33,245 bases of DNA from contig CAIQKV010000021.1 in the NCBI GenBank assembly GCA_903872505.1, positions 1-33,245 on the forward strand, in the 5' to 3' direction. Of the stretch, positions 1-8,493 are shown piece after piece (position 1 is the first letter of the stretch; each line of letters starts with the position of its first letter). The notes below the pieces were generated by a model, which worked only from the letters and a program-made list of their open reading frames with translations, searched no databases and was not told the DNA's origin. Position numbers and translations under genes: made by a program. This DNA comes from an uncultured Opitutia bacterium (lineage in GTDB: Bacteria; Verrucomicrobiota; Verrucomicrobiia; Opitutales; Opitutaceae).

Positions 1-42
1 AGGGCGGGGCGGGGTTGGCAAACGGAAAGGCTCGGGGCGGAA

Positions 43-1203
43 TCAGCCCCGGCGCGGCAGCCCGCGCATCCAGGCCGCGAGCTCGGCGGCGTATTCCGGC
101 CAGGTCTTGAACCGGCGGGCGTGCGCCGCGGCGGACAGCGCCGCGAGCTCGGCGGGTGCGGCCAGCAGCCGGGCAATGGCGGCGGCGAGGCTCGCGGCGT
201 CGACGGTCTCGAGCGCGAGGCAGCCGCCCCCCTGTGACAATTCCCCGAGCGCGCCGTGCGCGGAGCAGATGCAGGGCCGGCCGCGGGCGAGGCTCTCGAT
301 CACGGGCAGCCCGAAACCCTCGGCGAGCGAGGGGTAAACCGTGAAGGTGCATCGGGCGTAGGCTGCGGCCACGCCCTCGTCCGGGAGCGGACCGTCGTAG
401 CGCAGCGGCCGGCCGGCGGCCTGCAGTGCGCGCAGTTTCTCCAGCGCGGCGCGGCCGGTCTGCCGCTGGGCGGCGCCGACCAGCTGCAGCTCGAATTTCT
501 CGCCGCGCGCCCAGAGCGTGTCGCAGGCCGCGAGCAGCGCGAGGTGGTTCTTGCGGCCTTCCAGCGTGCCGACCGAAAGCACGACCGGAGGCCCGGCGCG
601 CACCGGGGCGGGCGGGACCGCCGTCATCGGGTCGACGCCCAGTGAGATGGTCTTGACCGGGGGCGGGTTGGGCGCGCCCAGCCACCGCCAGTAGTCGAGA
701 AGCGAAAGGCGTGAATCATCCGAGACTGCCGCGATGCCGTCGAACCGGAGGAGTTCCTGCAGATAACCCGGGAAGCGGGCCACGGTGCCGGCCGGGGAAA
801 GCTCGGGGTACCGGAGGGCGATCGCGTCGTGAAAGATCGCCACCCGGGGAAAAAACTCCGGCAGGCCGGCGGCGACCGCGGGCGAGAACACCTCGGCGGT
901 CAGAAAGCCCCGGTAGTCGCCGTGCAGGGCGAAGGCCGAAGCCCGGCCGGTCGCGCGCCGCCAACGGCCGCGCAGGCGGGCGGTCCACGGCCAGTGGGCG
1001 CCGCGCCCGCTGCCGGCCTGGTTTGCCGCCAGGTTTTCCCGCTCCCAGGGCTCCAGCGTCCGCCACGCGCCGAGAAAGGGATCGTGCGTGACTGCGGCCG
1101 CAGCCGAGCCCAGCTCGTGGTGCAGCGCGCGCGCGACGCGCTGGATGCCCGTGCGGGCCCGCGTGTGGCTGGTGTGGGTCAGGTCGAGCAGGAGGGCGGC
1201 CAT
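43..1203 (-). CDS. Glycosyltransferase family 4 (GT-B fold)
   Basis: This is a cytoplasmic sugar transferase of about 386 residues that would move a sugar from a nucleotide donor to a growing glycan; donor and acceptor are not predictable. The N-terminus carries LDLTHTSHTRARTGIQRV, a pattern seen in GT4 enzymes of O-antigen loci. The C-terminal half has the donor-binding part, with VLSVGTLEGRKNH followed by the E-x7-E type motif EGFGLPVIES and a following GRPCI stretch. An in-frame TTG at 1212 overlaps the stop of the upstream gene, but the ATG at 1203 is preferred because the conserved N-terminus begins there. It is the last gene of a three-gene minus-strand run with the two GT-C proteins upstream. 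No membrane segment is seen. Confidence 0.88.
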   Translation of the reverse strand: MAALLLDLTHTSHTRARTGIQRVARALHHELGSAAAAVTHDPFLGAWRTLEPWERENLAANQAGSGRGAHWPWTARLRGRWRRATGRASAFALHGDYRGFLTAEVFSPAVAAGLPEFFPRVAIFHDAIALRYPELSPAGTVARFPGYLQELLRFDGIAAVSDDSRLSLLDYWRWLGAPNPPPVKTISLGVDPMTAVPPAPVRAGPPVVLSVGTLEGRKNHLALLAACDTLWARGEKFELQLVGAAQRQTGRAALEKLRALQAAGRPLRYDGPLPDEGVAAAYARCTFTVYPSLAEGFGLPVIESLARGRPCICSAHGALGELSQGGGCLALETVDAASLAAAIARLLAAPAELAALSAAAHARRFKTWPEYAAELAAWMRGLPRRG

Positions 1204-1208
1204 GGCGA

Positions 1209-2765
1209 TCAAGGTTCTGGCAGGACCAGGCGCGCATCATAAAGCGCAAACGCCAGCGCCCGCCCGCCATGCTCGGGCGATTCGGTGGCCGCCGGCTCGG
1301 GGGTCGAGAACTCCAGCCGGCCCTGGCCCGCCGTCAGGCGGGTCGCCACGGTCACCGGCAATTTCCCGGGCCCGACGGCGCCGCGCCAGCATTCCCCGTG
1401 CGCATCGCGGATGATGACCGTGCGCCCGACCAGGCTGCGGATGAAGAATTCCACCCGCACCGGCTGGTCGCGCCGGCTCCATGTCGTGAACTCCAGCTGG
1501 CTCGCGGTGCCGCTCCACGCCCAGGTGTGGCGCAGGCTGCGCTCGACGGGAAACCATCCCGGGCCGAGCCGGGCGACGCACGCGGTGTCGTCCGCCCGCG
1601 CGGCCGCGAGCTCGCGGTTGTCCCGGGGCACGCTGCCGAGGGCGAGCAGTCCGGCAAAGACGGTGAGATTGCCGGCGAGGAGCCACGCGAGCGACGCCCG
1701 GGTGCGGTGCGCCAGGACGTTGAAAGCCAGGTTCAGCGGCAGCAGCACCCGCGTGGCGGCGCCTGGAAATCCCTCCCAAACGGGCGTCCCGAGGCAAAGC
1801 AGCAACGCGGTGTAGCCGGCGCCGATGCGCCACCAACGGTCGCCGGGCTGCCAATGCACGAGGAAAAAGGCCGCCTGCACGCTGAGTCCCAGCGTGGCGG
1901 CGACCGTGGTCCAGACCAGCAGCCGCTCGCGCTCGTGCCGGAGGGCGCCGATGAGGCCCTGCCATTTTCCCACATAGCCGGTGACGGGCCACGCGAAGTT
2001 GTACAGCCCGTTGGAATTTTCGCCGGCACGCCAGTTCACGTAGATGATCCAACCGGCGAGCGGCGCCACGACGAGGGCGGCGCGGGCGAGATTGCGCCAG
2101 GATACCCAGGGACGCTCGACCAGGCCCGCCAGCGCGACCAGCGAACTCTCCCGAGCCAGCCCCGCCGCGGCGACCGAACCCAGGGCCCAGCCGCGGCGAC
2201 CGCGCTCCGCGGCCAGCAGCGCGCCGGCCAGGATGGCGAGGGCGACGAGGTCGGTGAGCGCCAGCCGGACGCTGGAGAGCGCCCCGGCGGAGAAGAGCAC
2301 GCCGGCCCAGGCCAGCCAGCCGCGGGCGCTCTGGACCGCCAGCAGCCGCCAGAGGAGCGCGGCGAGCGCGAGCCAGGCTCCGACGTTCAGCAGCGAGTAG
2401 ACATGCACGATCCAGTCGGGATTGCCCGCGGCGATCACCCACGCCAGCAGCGGGGGCAGGATGCGCCGGGCGCGGTAGGACAGGCTGTCCATCGCGGGGG
2501 CGAGCTCGGCGGCCGCGAGCGCCGGATGGTAGGCGATCTGCGCGTAATACAGCCCGTCGTAGCCGCCGGTGTCGCGGTAGACGAACACCGGCCGCTCGCG
2601 AAAGGCCGCGATCTTCACGCTGTCGTTCGACGAATCCAGCTGGAGGAACGAGGTGAAGCCGTAGACGGGGTGCCAGAAGCGCGCGACCAGCAGGAGGAAC
2701 ACGGCGACGGCGACGAACCCGGCGGCGCGGCTGGGCCAATGCCGGTTCCCCGGGGTCGCGCTCAC
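1209..2765 (-). CDS. Multi-spanning GT-C-like membrane protein with C-terminal beta domain
   Basis: This is an integral membrane protein of 518 residues. The GTG start at 2765 overlaps the stop of the upstream gene in a GTGA arrangement; the open frame extends further upstream, but that part only mirrors the neighbour. A first hydrophobic helix at residues 16-30 is followed by a periplasmic loop with GGYDGLYYAQIA and SYRARRILPP, then several more helices to about residue 380. The sequence is clearly paralogous to the product of 4330-5964 throughout, including the YDxxYYAQIA and YRARRIL motifs. From about residue 400 it has a soluble tail with GPGWFPVE, HTWAWSGTAS and RALAFALYD, which also occurs in two other proteins of this window. 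Role is inferred as transfer of a lipid-linked sugar outside the cytoplasmic membrane. Donor and acceptor are unknown. Confidence 0.82.
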   Translation of the reverse strand: MSATPGNRHWPSRAAGFVAVAVFLLLVARFWHPVYGFTSFLQLDSSNDSVKIAAFRERPVFVYRDTGGYDGLYYAQIAYHPALAAAELAPAMDSLSYRARRILPPLLAWVIAAGNPDWIVHVYSLLNVGAWLALAALLWRLLAVQSARGWLAWAGVLFSAGALSSVRLALTDLVALAILAGALLAAERGRRGWALGSVAAAGLARESSLVALAGLVERPWVSWRNLARAALVVAPLAGWIIYVNWRAGENSNGLYNFAWPVTGYVGKWQGLIGALRHERERLLVWTTVAATLGLSVQAAFFLVHWQPGDRWWRIGAGYTALLLCLGTPVWEGFPGAATRVLLPLNLAFNVLAHRTRASLAWLLAGNLTVFAGLLALGSVPRDNRELAAARADDTACVARLGPGWFPVERSLRHTWAWSGTASQLEFTTWSRRDQPVRVEFFIRSLVGRTVIIRDAHGECWRGAVGPGKLPVTVATRLTAGQGRLEFSTPEPAATESPEHGGRALAFALYDARLVLPEP

Positions 2766-4288
2766 CGGGCCACCTCGACAGCGCCGGGCGCGGCCAGGCG
2801 CCAGATGGTGACATTGCCCGGGTGCCCCACGGCGAGCCACCGGCCGCCCAGCTTGCCCTGCAGCTCGGATTTTTCGGCGGCAAACAGCGGCGCGTAGATC
2901 GGCCGGTGCAGGGCGGCGGCCGTGCGGCAGAGCCGGTCGAAATCGTCCCGCTGGATCTGGTCCCACCGCACGATCGGCTGCGTGTTGTAGAACAGCGAGG
3001 AACCGCTGAGCTGCCAGGTGAGCAGGATGGCGTCGGCCGGGGCGTGCTCGCGCAGCCAGGTGCCGGCCACCCAGTAGTTGCGCTCACCCCCGCGGATTTC
3101 CGTGACCTGCAAGCGGTCGGCGAGGCTGGCCTGCAGCGCCACGCCCGTCACCAGCAGGACGGTGGGAACGAGCCAGGCCAGCCGGCCGGGCAGCCGGCCG
3201 GAGGCCAGCTGCAGGACGAGCAGCCCGGCGAGAATCACGGCAGGAAACGCCGGCAGCAGGAAGCGCAGGTACCACCAGGTTTCACCCGCGCAGTAATAGC
3301 AGGAATACAGGCCGACGAAGGCGGCCAGCCAGCCGGTGAGGAGGAGGGCAATGCGCAGGGTCCGCCGGATTAGCCACGGCAGGCCGCACACGGCGAGCGC
3401 CGCGACGGGGAGCGAGAGCAACTCGGGGATCCACACCGCGAAGTGGCGCAAATTCCCGCGGAAGTACTCCCAGCCGAAGGCATCGAGGATGCGGTTGCCG
3501 CCCTGGTTGTACCCGCTGGCGACCAGGCTGCCGTACACGGCGAAGTTGCAGGCGCCGAGGCAGACGGCCCCCGGGAGGCCGCCGAGCAAGAATCCGGCCC
3601 AGGCGCGCCAGCGCGTGCCGAGCGCCACGGTCACCGGCACCAGGGCCACGAGGCTGGTGGGGCGCACCAGGACCGCCACGGCGAACGCGGCACCCGCGGC
3701 CAGCGCCCAGGCCGGCCGGTCGCGCGCCCGCAGCGCGCCCAGGATGGCGGCGATGGTCCAGGTGGTGGCGATGCTGTCGCTCATCGGCTGCAGCGACTGG
3801 TAGATCCAGACCGGGCAGGCCCAGAGCAGCGCCACGCCGGCCAGGGACCAGCGGCGCGCCAGCCCGAGTTGCCGTCCCAAGGCATAAAGCAGGACGCCCG
3901 CGGCGAGGGCATTGAGTGCGTTCACGACCCGCGCGGTTTTCTCGAAGCCGACGACCGCGGCGGCGACCACGTAATGGAGGGGCAGTCCGATCGGGTAGGA
4001 GGGGACCATCCGGCCGGTCCGGCCGTCGACGTTGTAGCCCAGCGCCTGGTAGTAGCCGAAGTTCCACGCCGGCGGCGTCAGCCCGGGCACGCTGCGCACC
4101 GGCTCCGACAGCCGCCCTTGGGCGAGGAGGCGCGCACTGTTCAGATAGCCGGAGGAATCCGAGCCCCCGGCATAGGGCGCGCAGTTCTGGTAGATGAACC
4201 ACCCGTAACCTACCGCGGCCATGGCGAGGGCGCAGACGACCGCCAGGCGGAGCCGGGGATGCGCGGGCGGGGGTGCGGGTGAATCCAT
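2762..4288 (-). CDS. GT39/ArnT-like integral membrane glycosyltransferase
   Basis: The product has 508 residues. An N-terminal helix (about residues 14-32) is followed by a first periplasmic loop containing GGSDSSGYLNSARLLAQG. This resembles the acidic loop of GT-C enzymes of the dolichyl-phosphate-mannose transferase and ArnT type. Further helices run to about residue 400, with a short hydrophilic tail. Proteins of this kind use polyprenyl-phosphate sugars and act in the periplasm; which sugar is not visible. The ATG at 4288 is the start. The gene is divergent from the one at 4330, leaving only about 40 bases between starts, so any promoters must lie partly inside coding sequence. Its stop overlaps the GTG start of the next gene, which suggests translational coupling. 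Confidence 0.82.
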   Translation of the reverse strand: MDSPAPPPAHPRLRLAVVCALAMAAVGYGWFIYQNCAPYAGGSDSSGYLNSARLLAQGRLSEPVRSVPGLTPPAWNFGYYQALGYNVDGRTGRMVPSYPIGLPLHYVVAAAVVGFEKTARVVNALNALAAGVLLYALGRQLGLARRWSLAGVALLWACPVWIYQSLQPMSDSIATTWTIAAILGALRARDRPAWALAAGAAFAVAVLVRPTSLVALVPVTVALGTRWRAWAGFLLGGLPGAVCLGACNFAVYGSLVASGYNQGGNRILDAFGWEYFRGNLRHFAVWIPELLSLPVAALAVCGLPWLIRRTLRIALLLTGWLAAFVGLYSCYYCAGETWWYLRFLLPAFPAVILAGLLVLQLASGRLPGRLAWLVPTVLLVTGVALQASLADRLQVTEIRGGERNYWVAGTWLREHAPADAILLTWQLSGSSLFYNTQPIVRWDQIQRDDFDRLCRTAAALHRPIYAPLFAAEKSELQGKLGGRWLAVGHPGNVTIWRLAAPGAVEVAR

Positions 4289-4329
4289 TCTTGCGTCGGG
4301 GCCGTGAAGAGAATGCCTTTTTTGCTTTC

Positions 4330-5964
4330 GTGGCCAATCCCAGACTTTTCCTCCAACGTTTTTCGCGCGTGCCGCTGCTCCTGGCCTACGCGGCCACCGT
4401 GGCGGTCTTTCTCTGGGTGTGCGCGCAATTTTACCTGCCGGGCAAGGGGTTCACCTACCTCGTCATGTTCGGGGAGAAAGAGAACCCGCGCTACATTCCC
4501 CAGCTCCGCGCCCTGAACCACTACGAGCTGCCCGCGTCCCCGGGCTACGACGCGCAGTATTACGCGCAGATCGCGATGCAGCCGCGGCTGTCCGATCCCG
4601 CGCTCAAGCAGGGTGTGGACAACCTGGCCTACCGGGCGCGCCGGATTCTCTTCTGCTGGACAGCCTACGGGCTGGCGCTGGGCAACCCGGCGCGGGCGAT
4701 GCATCTCTACGCGGTGCAGAACATCGCGTGCTGGCTGCTGCTCGCGGGGCTGCTGCTGCGGTGGTTCCCCGCCGTGAACTGGGGCAATTTCTTCCGCTGG
4801 TTCGGCGTGCTGTTCAGCTTCGGGCTTTGCTACAGCGTGCGCGGGTCGCTGGTCGACGGACCCAGCCTGCTGCTCATCGCCACCGGCCTGGCGCTGGCGG
4901 AGTCCGGCCGGCCGTGGTGGTCGGCGGTCGTGCTCGGCGTGTCGGGCCTTGGCAAGGAAACCAACCTGCTCGCGGGCGCCGCGCTCGCCCGGCCGGCCGA
5001 GAACACCTGGCGGGGCTGGCTCGCCGCCGCAGGCCGCGGCCTGGTCATGCTCCTGCCGCTGGCCCTCTGGCTGCTCGTGCTCTGGCGCTGGATCGGTGAG
5101 ATCGGCTACACCGGCGAGCGCAATTTCGCGGCACCCTTCACCGCCTTTGCGGCCAAGTGGCACGAGACGCTCGTGCTGGTGCTCGCCAACAAGTCGGATC
5201 CGTTCGCGCGGCTGAGCCTGCTCATGATGGTGGCCCTGACGGTGCAGTTTCTTTTTTTCGCGCTGCGCCCGCGCTGGCGGGACCCGTGGTGGCGCGTGGC
5301 CGCGGCCTACTCGGTGCTCATGATTTTCCTGGGCGAGGCGGTGTGGGAAGGGTACCCCGGCGCGGCCTGCCGGGTGCTGCTGCCGATGACCCTGGCCTTC
5401 AACATCCTCGTGCCGCGCGGCTGGAAATGGTGGGCGGTGCTGGTGCTGGGCAACCTCACCCTCTTTGCGGCGTATGAACCGTTGCGCGCGCCGGCGCACG
5501 AAAGCTACCGCGTCGAGGGGCCGCGCGCCCTGCGGATGGCCGAGGGCAGCGGCCGGACTGTGGAGGCGACCTTCGACGGCAACTGGTTCCCCCCCGAGCG
5601 CTCGCGGCTGGAATTCTGGCGCTGGAGCAGCGGGTCGGCGACGGTGACGCTGCACAATCCCCAGCCCTTTGCGCTCCTGGCGACGGTCTCGTTCAGCGTG
5701 CGGTGCAACGACACCCGCAAGGTGGGCCTGTGGCAGGACGAGTATGCGCGGTGGGAGCGGACCCTGAAGCGGGGCGAGGTGCGCGAGGTGAAGGTGCGCA
5801 ACATGCGGCTCGAACCGGGCGAGACGCTGTGGAAGTTCGCAACGGATGTGCCCGCAGCCTACCCGGACAGCAACGACCGGCGGCGGCTGGCCTTCAGCGT
5901 GCGGGATTTCACGATCGAAATCCTCGGGCGGGCCGACGACCTGCCGCCGCGGAGGCTGAAGTGA
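4330..5964 (+). CDS. Multi-spanning GT-C-like membrane protein with C-terminal beta domain
   Basis: This 544-residue membrane protein is a paralogue of the product of 1209-2765. Shared motifs are GYDAQYYAQIAMQP, NLAYRARRIL, a HLYAVQN-type loop, and EAVWEGYPGAACRVLLP, which matches EGFPGAATRVLLP in the paralogue. From about residue 415 a soluble beta-rich tail begins with NWFPPE, WRWSSGSATV and RRRLAFSVRDF. The start is uncertain. GTG at 4330 gives an N-terminus the same length as the paralogue and avoids the divergent gene starting at 4288. GTG codons at 4273 and 4279 are also open but would overlap that gene. No convincing ribosome binding site precedes any of them. Function is inferred as a periplasmic glycan-modifying transferase. 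Confidence 0.8.
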   Translation: MANPRLFLQRFSRVPLLLAYAATVAVFLWVCAQFYLPGKGFTYLVMFGEKENPRYIPQLRALNHYELPASPGYDAQYYAQIAMQPRLSDPALKQGVDNLAYRARRILFCWTAYGLALGNPARAMHLYAVQNIACWLLLAGLLLRWFPAVNWGNFFRWFGVLFSFGLCYSVRGSLVDGPSLLLIATGLALAESGRPWWSAVVLGVSGLGKETNLLAGAALARPAENTWRGWLAAAGRGLVMLLPLALWLLVLWRWIGEIGYTGERNFAAPFTAFAAKWHETLVLVLANKSDPFARLSLLMMVALTVQFLFFALRPRWRDPWWRVAAAYSVLMIFLGEAVWEGYPGAACRVLLPMTLAFNILVPRGWKWWAVLVLGNLTLFAAYEPLRAPAHESYRVEGPRALRMAEGSGRTVEATFDGNWFPPERSRLEFWRWSSGSATVTLHNPQPFALLATVSFSVRCNDTRKVGLWQDEYARWERTLKRGEVREVKVRNMRLEPGETLWKFATDVPAAYPDSNDRRRLAFSVRDFTIEILGRADDLPPRRLK

Positions 5965-5989
5965 CGTGCGGGCGAAAGCCCCGCCTGGC

Positions 5990-7630
5990 TCAGAAGCAGG
6001 CGATGGACTCCAGCCGGCGGCGATAACGGGCGCCGATGACGGCGGGCGAGAACTGCGCCGCGATGGCGGCGCGGCCGGCGGCCCCGAGCGAACTGCCCAG
6101 CGCGCGGTCGGCCACGAGCCGCTGCATCCACCAGGCCGCGTGCGCGGCGTCGGGCTCGGCCCACACCTGGCCCTTGCTGTAGGGGCCGCGGCTCTGGGCG
6201 ATGGTCGTGAGCGCAAAGTTGACGGGGCAGCCGGTGGCCGCGGTGACGAACTCGGCCGGGGCCGACCAGTTGGTCGAGATCACCGGTTTGCCGAGCGCCA
6301 TGCACTCGGCAATGGCGAGGCCGAAGCCCTCCGAGCGGTGCAGCGACAGGAAGCAGTCGCAGGCCGACTCGAGCTGGTAGACCTCCTCCCGCGTGAGCGT
6401 GCCCGTGAGCAGCACGGTGCCGGGCAGGTCGCGGATCGCCTCCTGCAACCCGGCGAAGTCGGCCTCATTGCCGGCGACATTCTGCACCTTGATGACCAGG
6501 GCGGCGCCCCCGCCGGCAAGGCCCGACTGGCGGAAGGCCTCGACCATGGCGCGGGGATTCTTGCGCTCGGAGTAGGAGTTCAGGTCGTACAGGGCGAGAA
6601 AGAGGAACTTTCCCGCCGGCAGGCCGAAGTGCGCCCGGAAGTCGCCGGCCGGGCCGGCCACGGCGATCGCGTGCGGCATCGTGACGACCGGCAGCGGGGA
6701 TTTGTGCGCGATGGCGGCGCGCACGAACTCGCTCGGGCACCAGACCTCGTCGAAGTAGCCGAAATTAGGGATCCAGGCGTCGGGAAACTCCGGCAGCTCC
6801 CACGCCCAGTAGGCGATGTTGTACTTGCCGGCGCGGAAACCCTTCCCGTGGTGGTGATCGAGATCGCGGGTCGCCGGCGGGTCGAGGTGGACGACGTTCA
6901 CCGGGTACGGGTTCCCGGACTGGAGGCGGGCCGCGTAGGTCTGGTCCCCGAGGCGGTTCTTGCAGTGGAGCTTGAGCGGCACCAGCGCCACGGGGATCCC
7001 CGCGGCATCGGCCGCGCGCACCATGCAGCGCGCGGACTCGCCCACGCCCAGCTCGGCGGTCAGGAAACCGGCGACGTTGAGCCCGAGCTGCGCATGCTTG
7101 CGCGCATACGCCGCGGAGTAGGGCGCGAGCCGGACGGAGAAGTCGAAGACCACCTCGCCCCCGCCGTCGGAGAGCGTGGTGATGCGGAGCGAGCGGTTCT
7201 TGTGCTGCCGGCGGAAACGCTCCAGCGACTGCAGGCCGGTCAGCCGGCCGACCCAGGCCAGGAAGTTGGTCAGCCCGACGCCCGTCAGGCCCAGCGTGAT
7301 TGTCGGCCCGCGGTGTGCCGGCCCGGGCGGGACGGTGAGGCGCAGCGCAAACGGGCCCGGCGCCAGATTCCGCAGCTCACCCGCGCGGACGCCGTCGACC
7401 CGGCACACCAGGCCGGGGGCGGCTTGCTCGAGTCCGCTCGCCGCCGGGTGCGGGCGGTACTCGCCGCGCAGGAGCAGCGTCTGGACGTCCGGGCTGGGGG
7501 GCAGGCGGAGCTCGGCGGTCTCCCGGATCCAGGCGGACGCCGGGTCGAATTCATCAAAGTACAAACCGGCGTAATGCGAGAAACGCCAGGTGGGGGCGGC
7601 ACCGGGAAAAGTGGAGCGGGCGGCGCGCAT
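5990..7630 (-). CDS. GT4 glycosyltransferase with an N-terminal accessory domain
   Basis: The product is about 546 residues starting at the ATG at 7630; the open frame continues upstream, but only as the mirror of the divergent methyltransferase. Residues 1 to about 180 form a non-catalytic region, probably beta-rich (for example LLLRGEYRPHP and PFALRLTVPP, ending at VVFDFSVRLAP), that I cannot assign to a named family. The rest is a GT-B enzyme beginning LNVAGFLTAELGVGESAR, a motif of GT4 enzymes. It continues with YNIAYWAWELPEFPDAW, YSERKNPRAMVEAF and the donor-site segment SLHRSEGFGLAIAECMALG. The likely role is transfer of a nucleotide-activated hexose in the cytoplasm. Its stop lies 25 bases from the stop of the convergent gene at 5964, so little room exists for terminators. 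Confidence 0.87.
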   Translation of the reverse strand: MRAARSTFPGAAPTWRFSHYAGLYFDEFDPASAWIRETAELRLPPSPDVQTLLLRGEYRPHPAASGLEQAAPGLVCRVDGVRAGELRNLAPGPFALRLTVPPGPAHRGPTITLGLTGVGLTNFLAWVGRLTGLQSLERFRRQHKNRSLRITTLSDGGGEVVFDFSVRLAPYSAAYARKHAQLGLNVAGFLTAELGVGESARCMVRAADAAGIPVALVPLKLHCKNRLGDQTYAARLQSGNPYPVNVVHLDPPATRDLDHHHGKGFRAGKYNIAYWAWELPEFPDAWIPNFGYFDEVWCPSEFVRAAIAHKSPLPVVTMPHAIAVAGPAGDFRAHFGLPAGKFLFLALYDLNSYSERKNPRAMVEAFRQSGLAGGGAALVIKVQNVAGNEADFAGLQEAIRDLPGTVLLTGTLTREEVYQLESACDCFLSLHRSEGFGLAIAECMALGKPVISTNWSAPAEFVTAATGCPVNFALTTIAQSRGPYSKGQVWAEPDAAHAAWWMQRLVADRALGSSLGAAGRAAIAAQFSPAVIGARYRRRLESIACF

Positions 7631-7703
7631 GGAGGGTGGCGAGAGCGAAAGCCCCCGCGTTTGCCTTGGCAAAGCTTTATCCCGCGGTTTCGATGGCGGG
7701 CAC

Positions 7704-8432
7704 ATGCAAGCGGAGGAATACCGGAAGCTGGCCGCGGTGGAGGACGACATGTGGTATTTTCGCGCGCTGCACGGCCACATCGGGCGGGAGCTGGCGACGC
7801 GGGTGCCCGCGGGCCCGGCGCGAATCCTTGACGCGGGTTGCGGCACCGGCGGGCTGATCCGGCGGCTGGCGCCGCGGCGCCCGGAATGGCGGTGGACGGG
7901 TGTGGATGTGTCGCCCCTGGCCTGCGAGCTGGCGCGCGCGCGCGGTGCGCCGGATATCCAGGCGGCCTCCGTCACGTCGCTGCCTTTTCCGGCGGGGGAA
8001 TTTGCCGCGGTGGTGTCGGCGGATGTGCTTTATCACCTCGATGACGACGAGGCGGCGCTGCGGGAGATGGCCCGGGTCCTCCGGCCCGGCGGCCTCCTGG
8101 TGGTCAATGTGCCGGCGCACCGGTGGCTGTGGTCCTATCACGACGTCGCCGTGGACGGCCGGCGGCGGTATGGGCGGTCGGAACTGGCGGGCAAACTCGC
8201 CCGGGCCGGCCTGGCCCCGCTGCGGCTCACGCACTGGAACACCGTGCTGCTGCCGCTGATCGCCGCGCGGCGCAAACTGCTGCCGGCGCCGGCGGCCGGC
8301 AGCGATGTGCAGCTTTCGCCGCGCTGGCTCGAGGCCGCGCTCGCGGGGGTCATGGCGGGCGAGGCCGCCTGGCTGCGGACGGTGGGGAACCTGCCGGCGG
8401 GCTGCTCCCTCCTCGCGGTCGCCCGGCGATGA
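7704..8432 (+). CDS. Class I SAM-dependent methyltransferase
   Basis: This is a 242-residue soluble enzyme starting at the ATG at 7704. It shows the class I motif I (LDAGCGTGG, residues 42-50), an acidic end of the second strand (GVDVS), the post-motif ADVLYHLDDDEAALREM and the LRPGGLLVVNVPAHRW strand. The latter is followed by a WSYHDVAVDGRRRYGR stretch that I associate with methyltransferases next to polyprenyl-sugar glycosyltransferases. It is the first gene of a five-gene plus-strand run, 61 bases before the large membrane protein. Methylation of a sugar or lipid-linked intermediate is an inference from context. The 73-base divergent spacer to the gene at 7630 shows no convincing promoter by eye. 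Confidence 0.87.
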   Translation: MQAEEYRKLAAVEDDMWYFRALHGHIGRELATRVPAGPARILDAGCGTGGLIRRLAPRRPEWRWTGVDVSPLACELARARGAPDIQAASVTSLPFPAGEFAAVVSADVLYHLDDDEAALREMARVLRPGGLLVVNVPAHRWLWSYHDVAVDGRRRYGRSELAGKLARAGLAPLRLTHWNTVLLPLIAARRKLLPAPAAGSDVQLSPRWLEAALAGVMAGEAAWLRTVGNLPAGCSLLAVARR

Positions 8433-8493
8433 GAATCCGGGCCAGCTTTTCATTGCCCGGCGAATGCGCCCGGGCCTAGCCTGCCAGTGCTTC

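Noticed and set aside
2766..2966. Upstream extension of the GT-C-like gene ending at 1209
   Set aside because: The extra residues mirror the overlapping neighbour and are Arg/Ala/Pro-rich. The GTG at 2765 opens directly into a normal membrane-protein N-terminus.
4210..6216. 668-codon minus-strand frame across the divergent region and the gene at 4330
   Set aside because: Composition is Arg/Pro/His/Gln-rich with no domain, and it spans two real genes on different strands.
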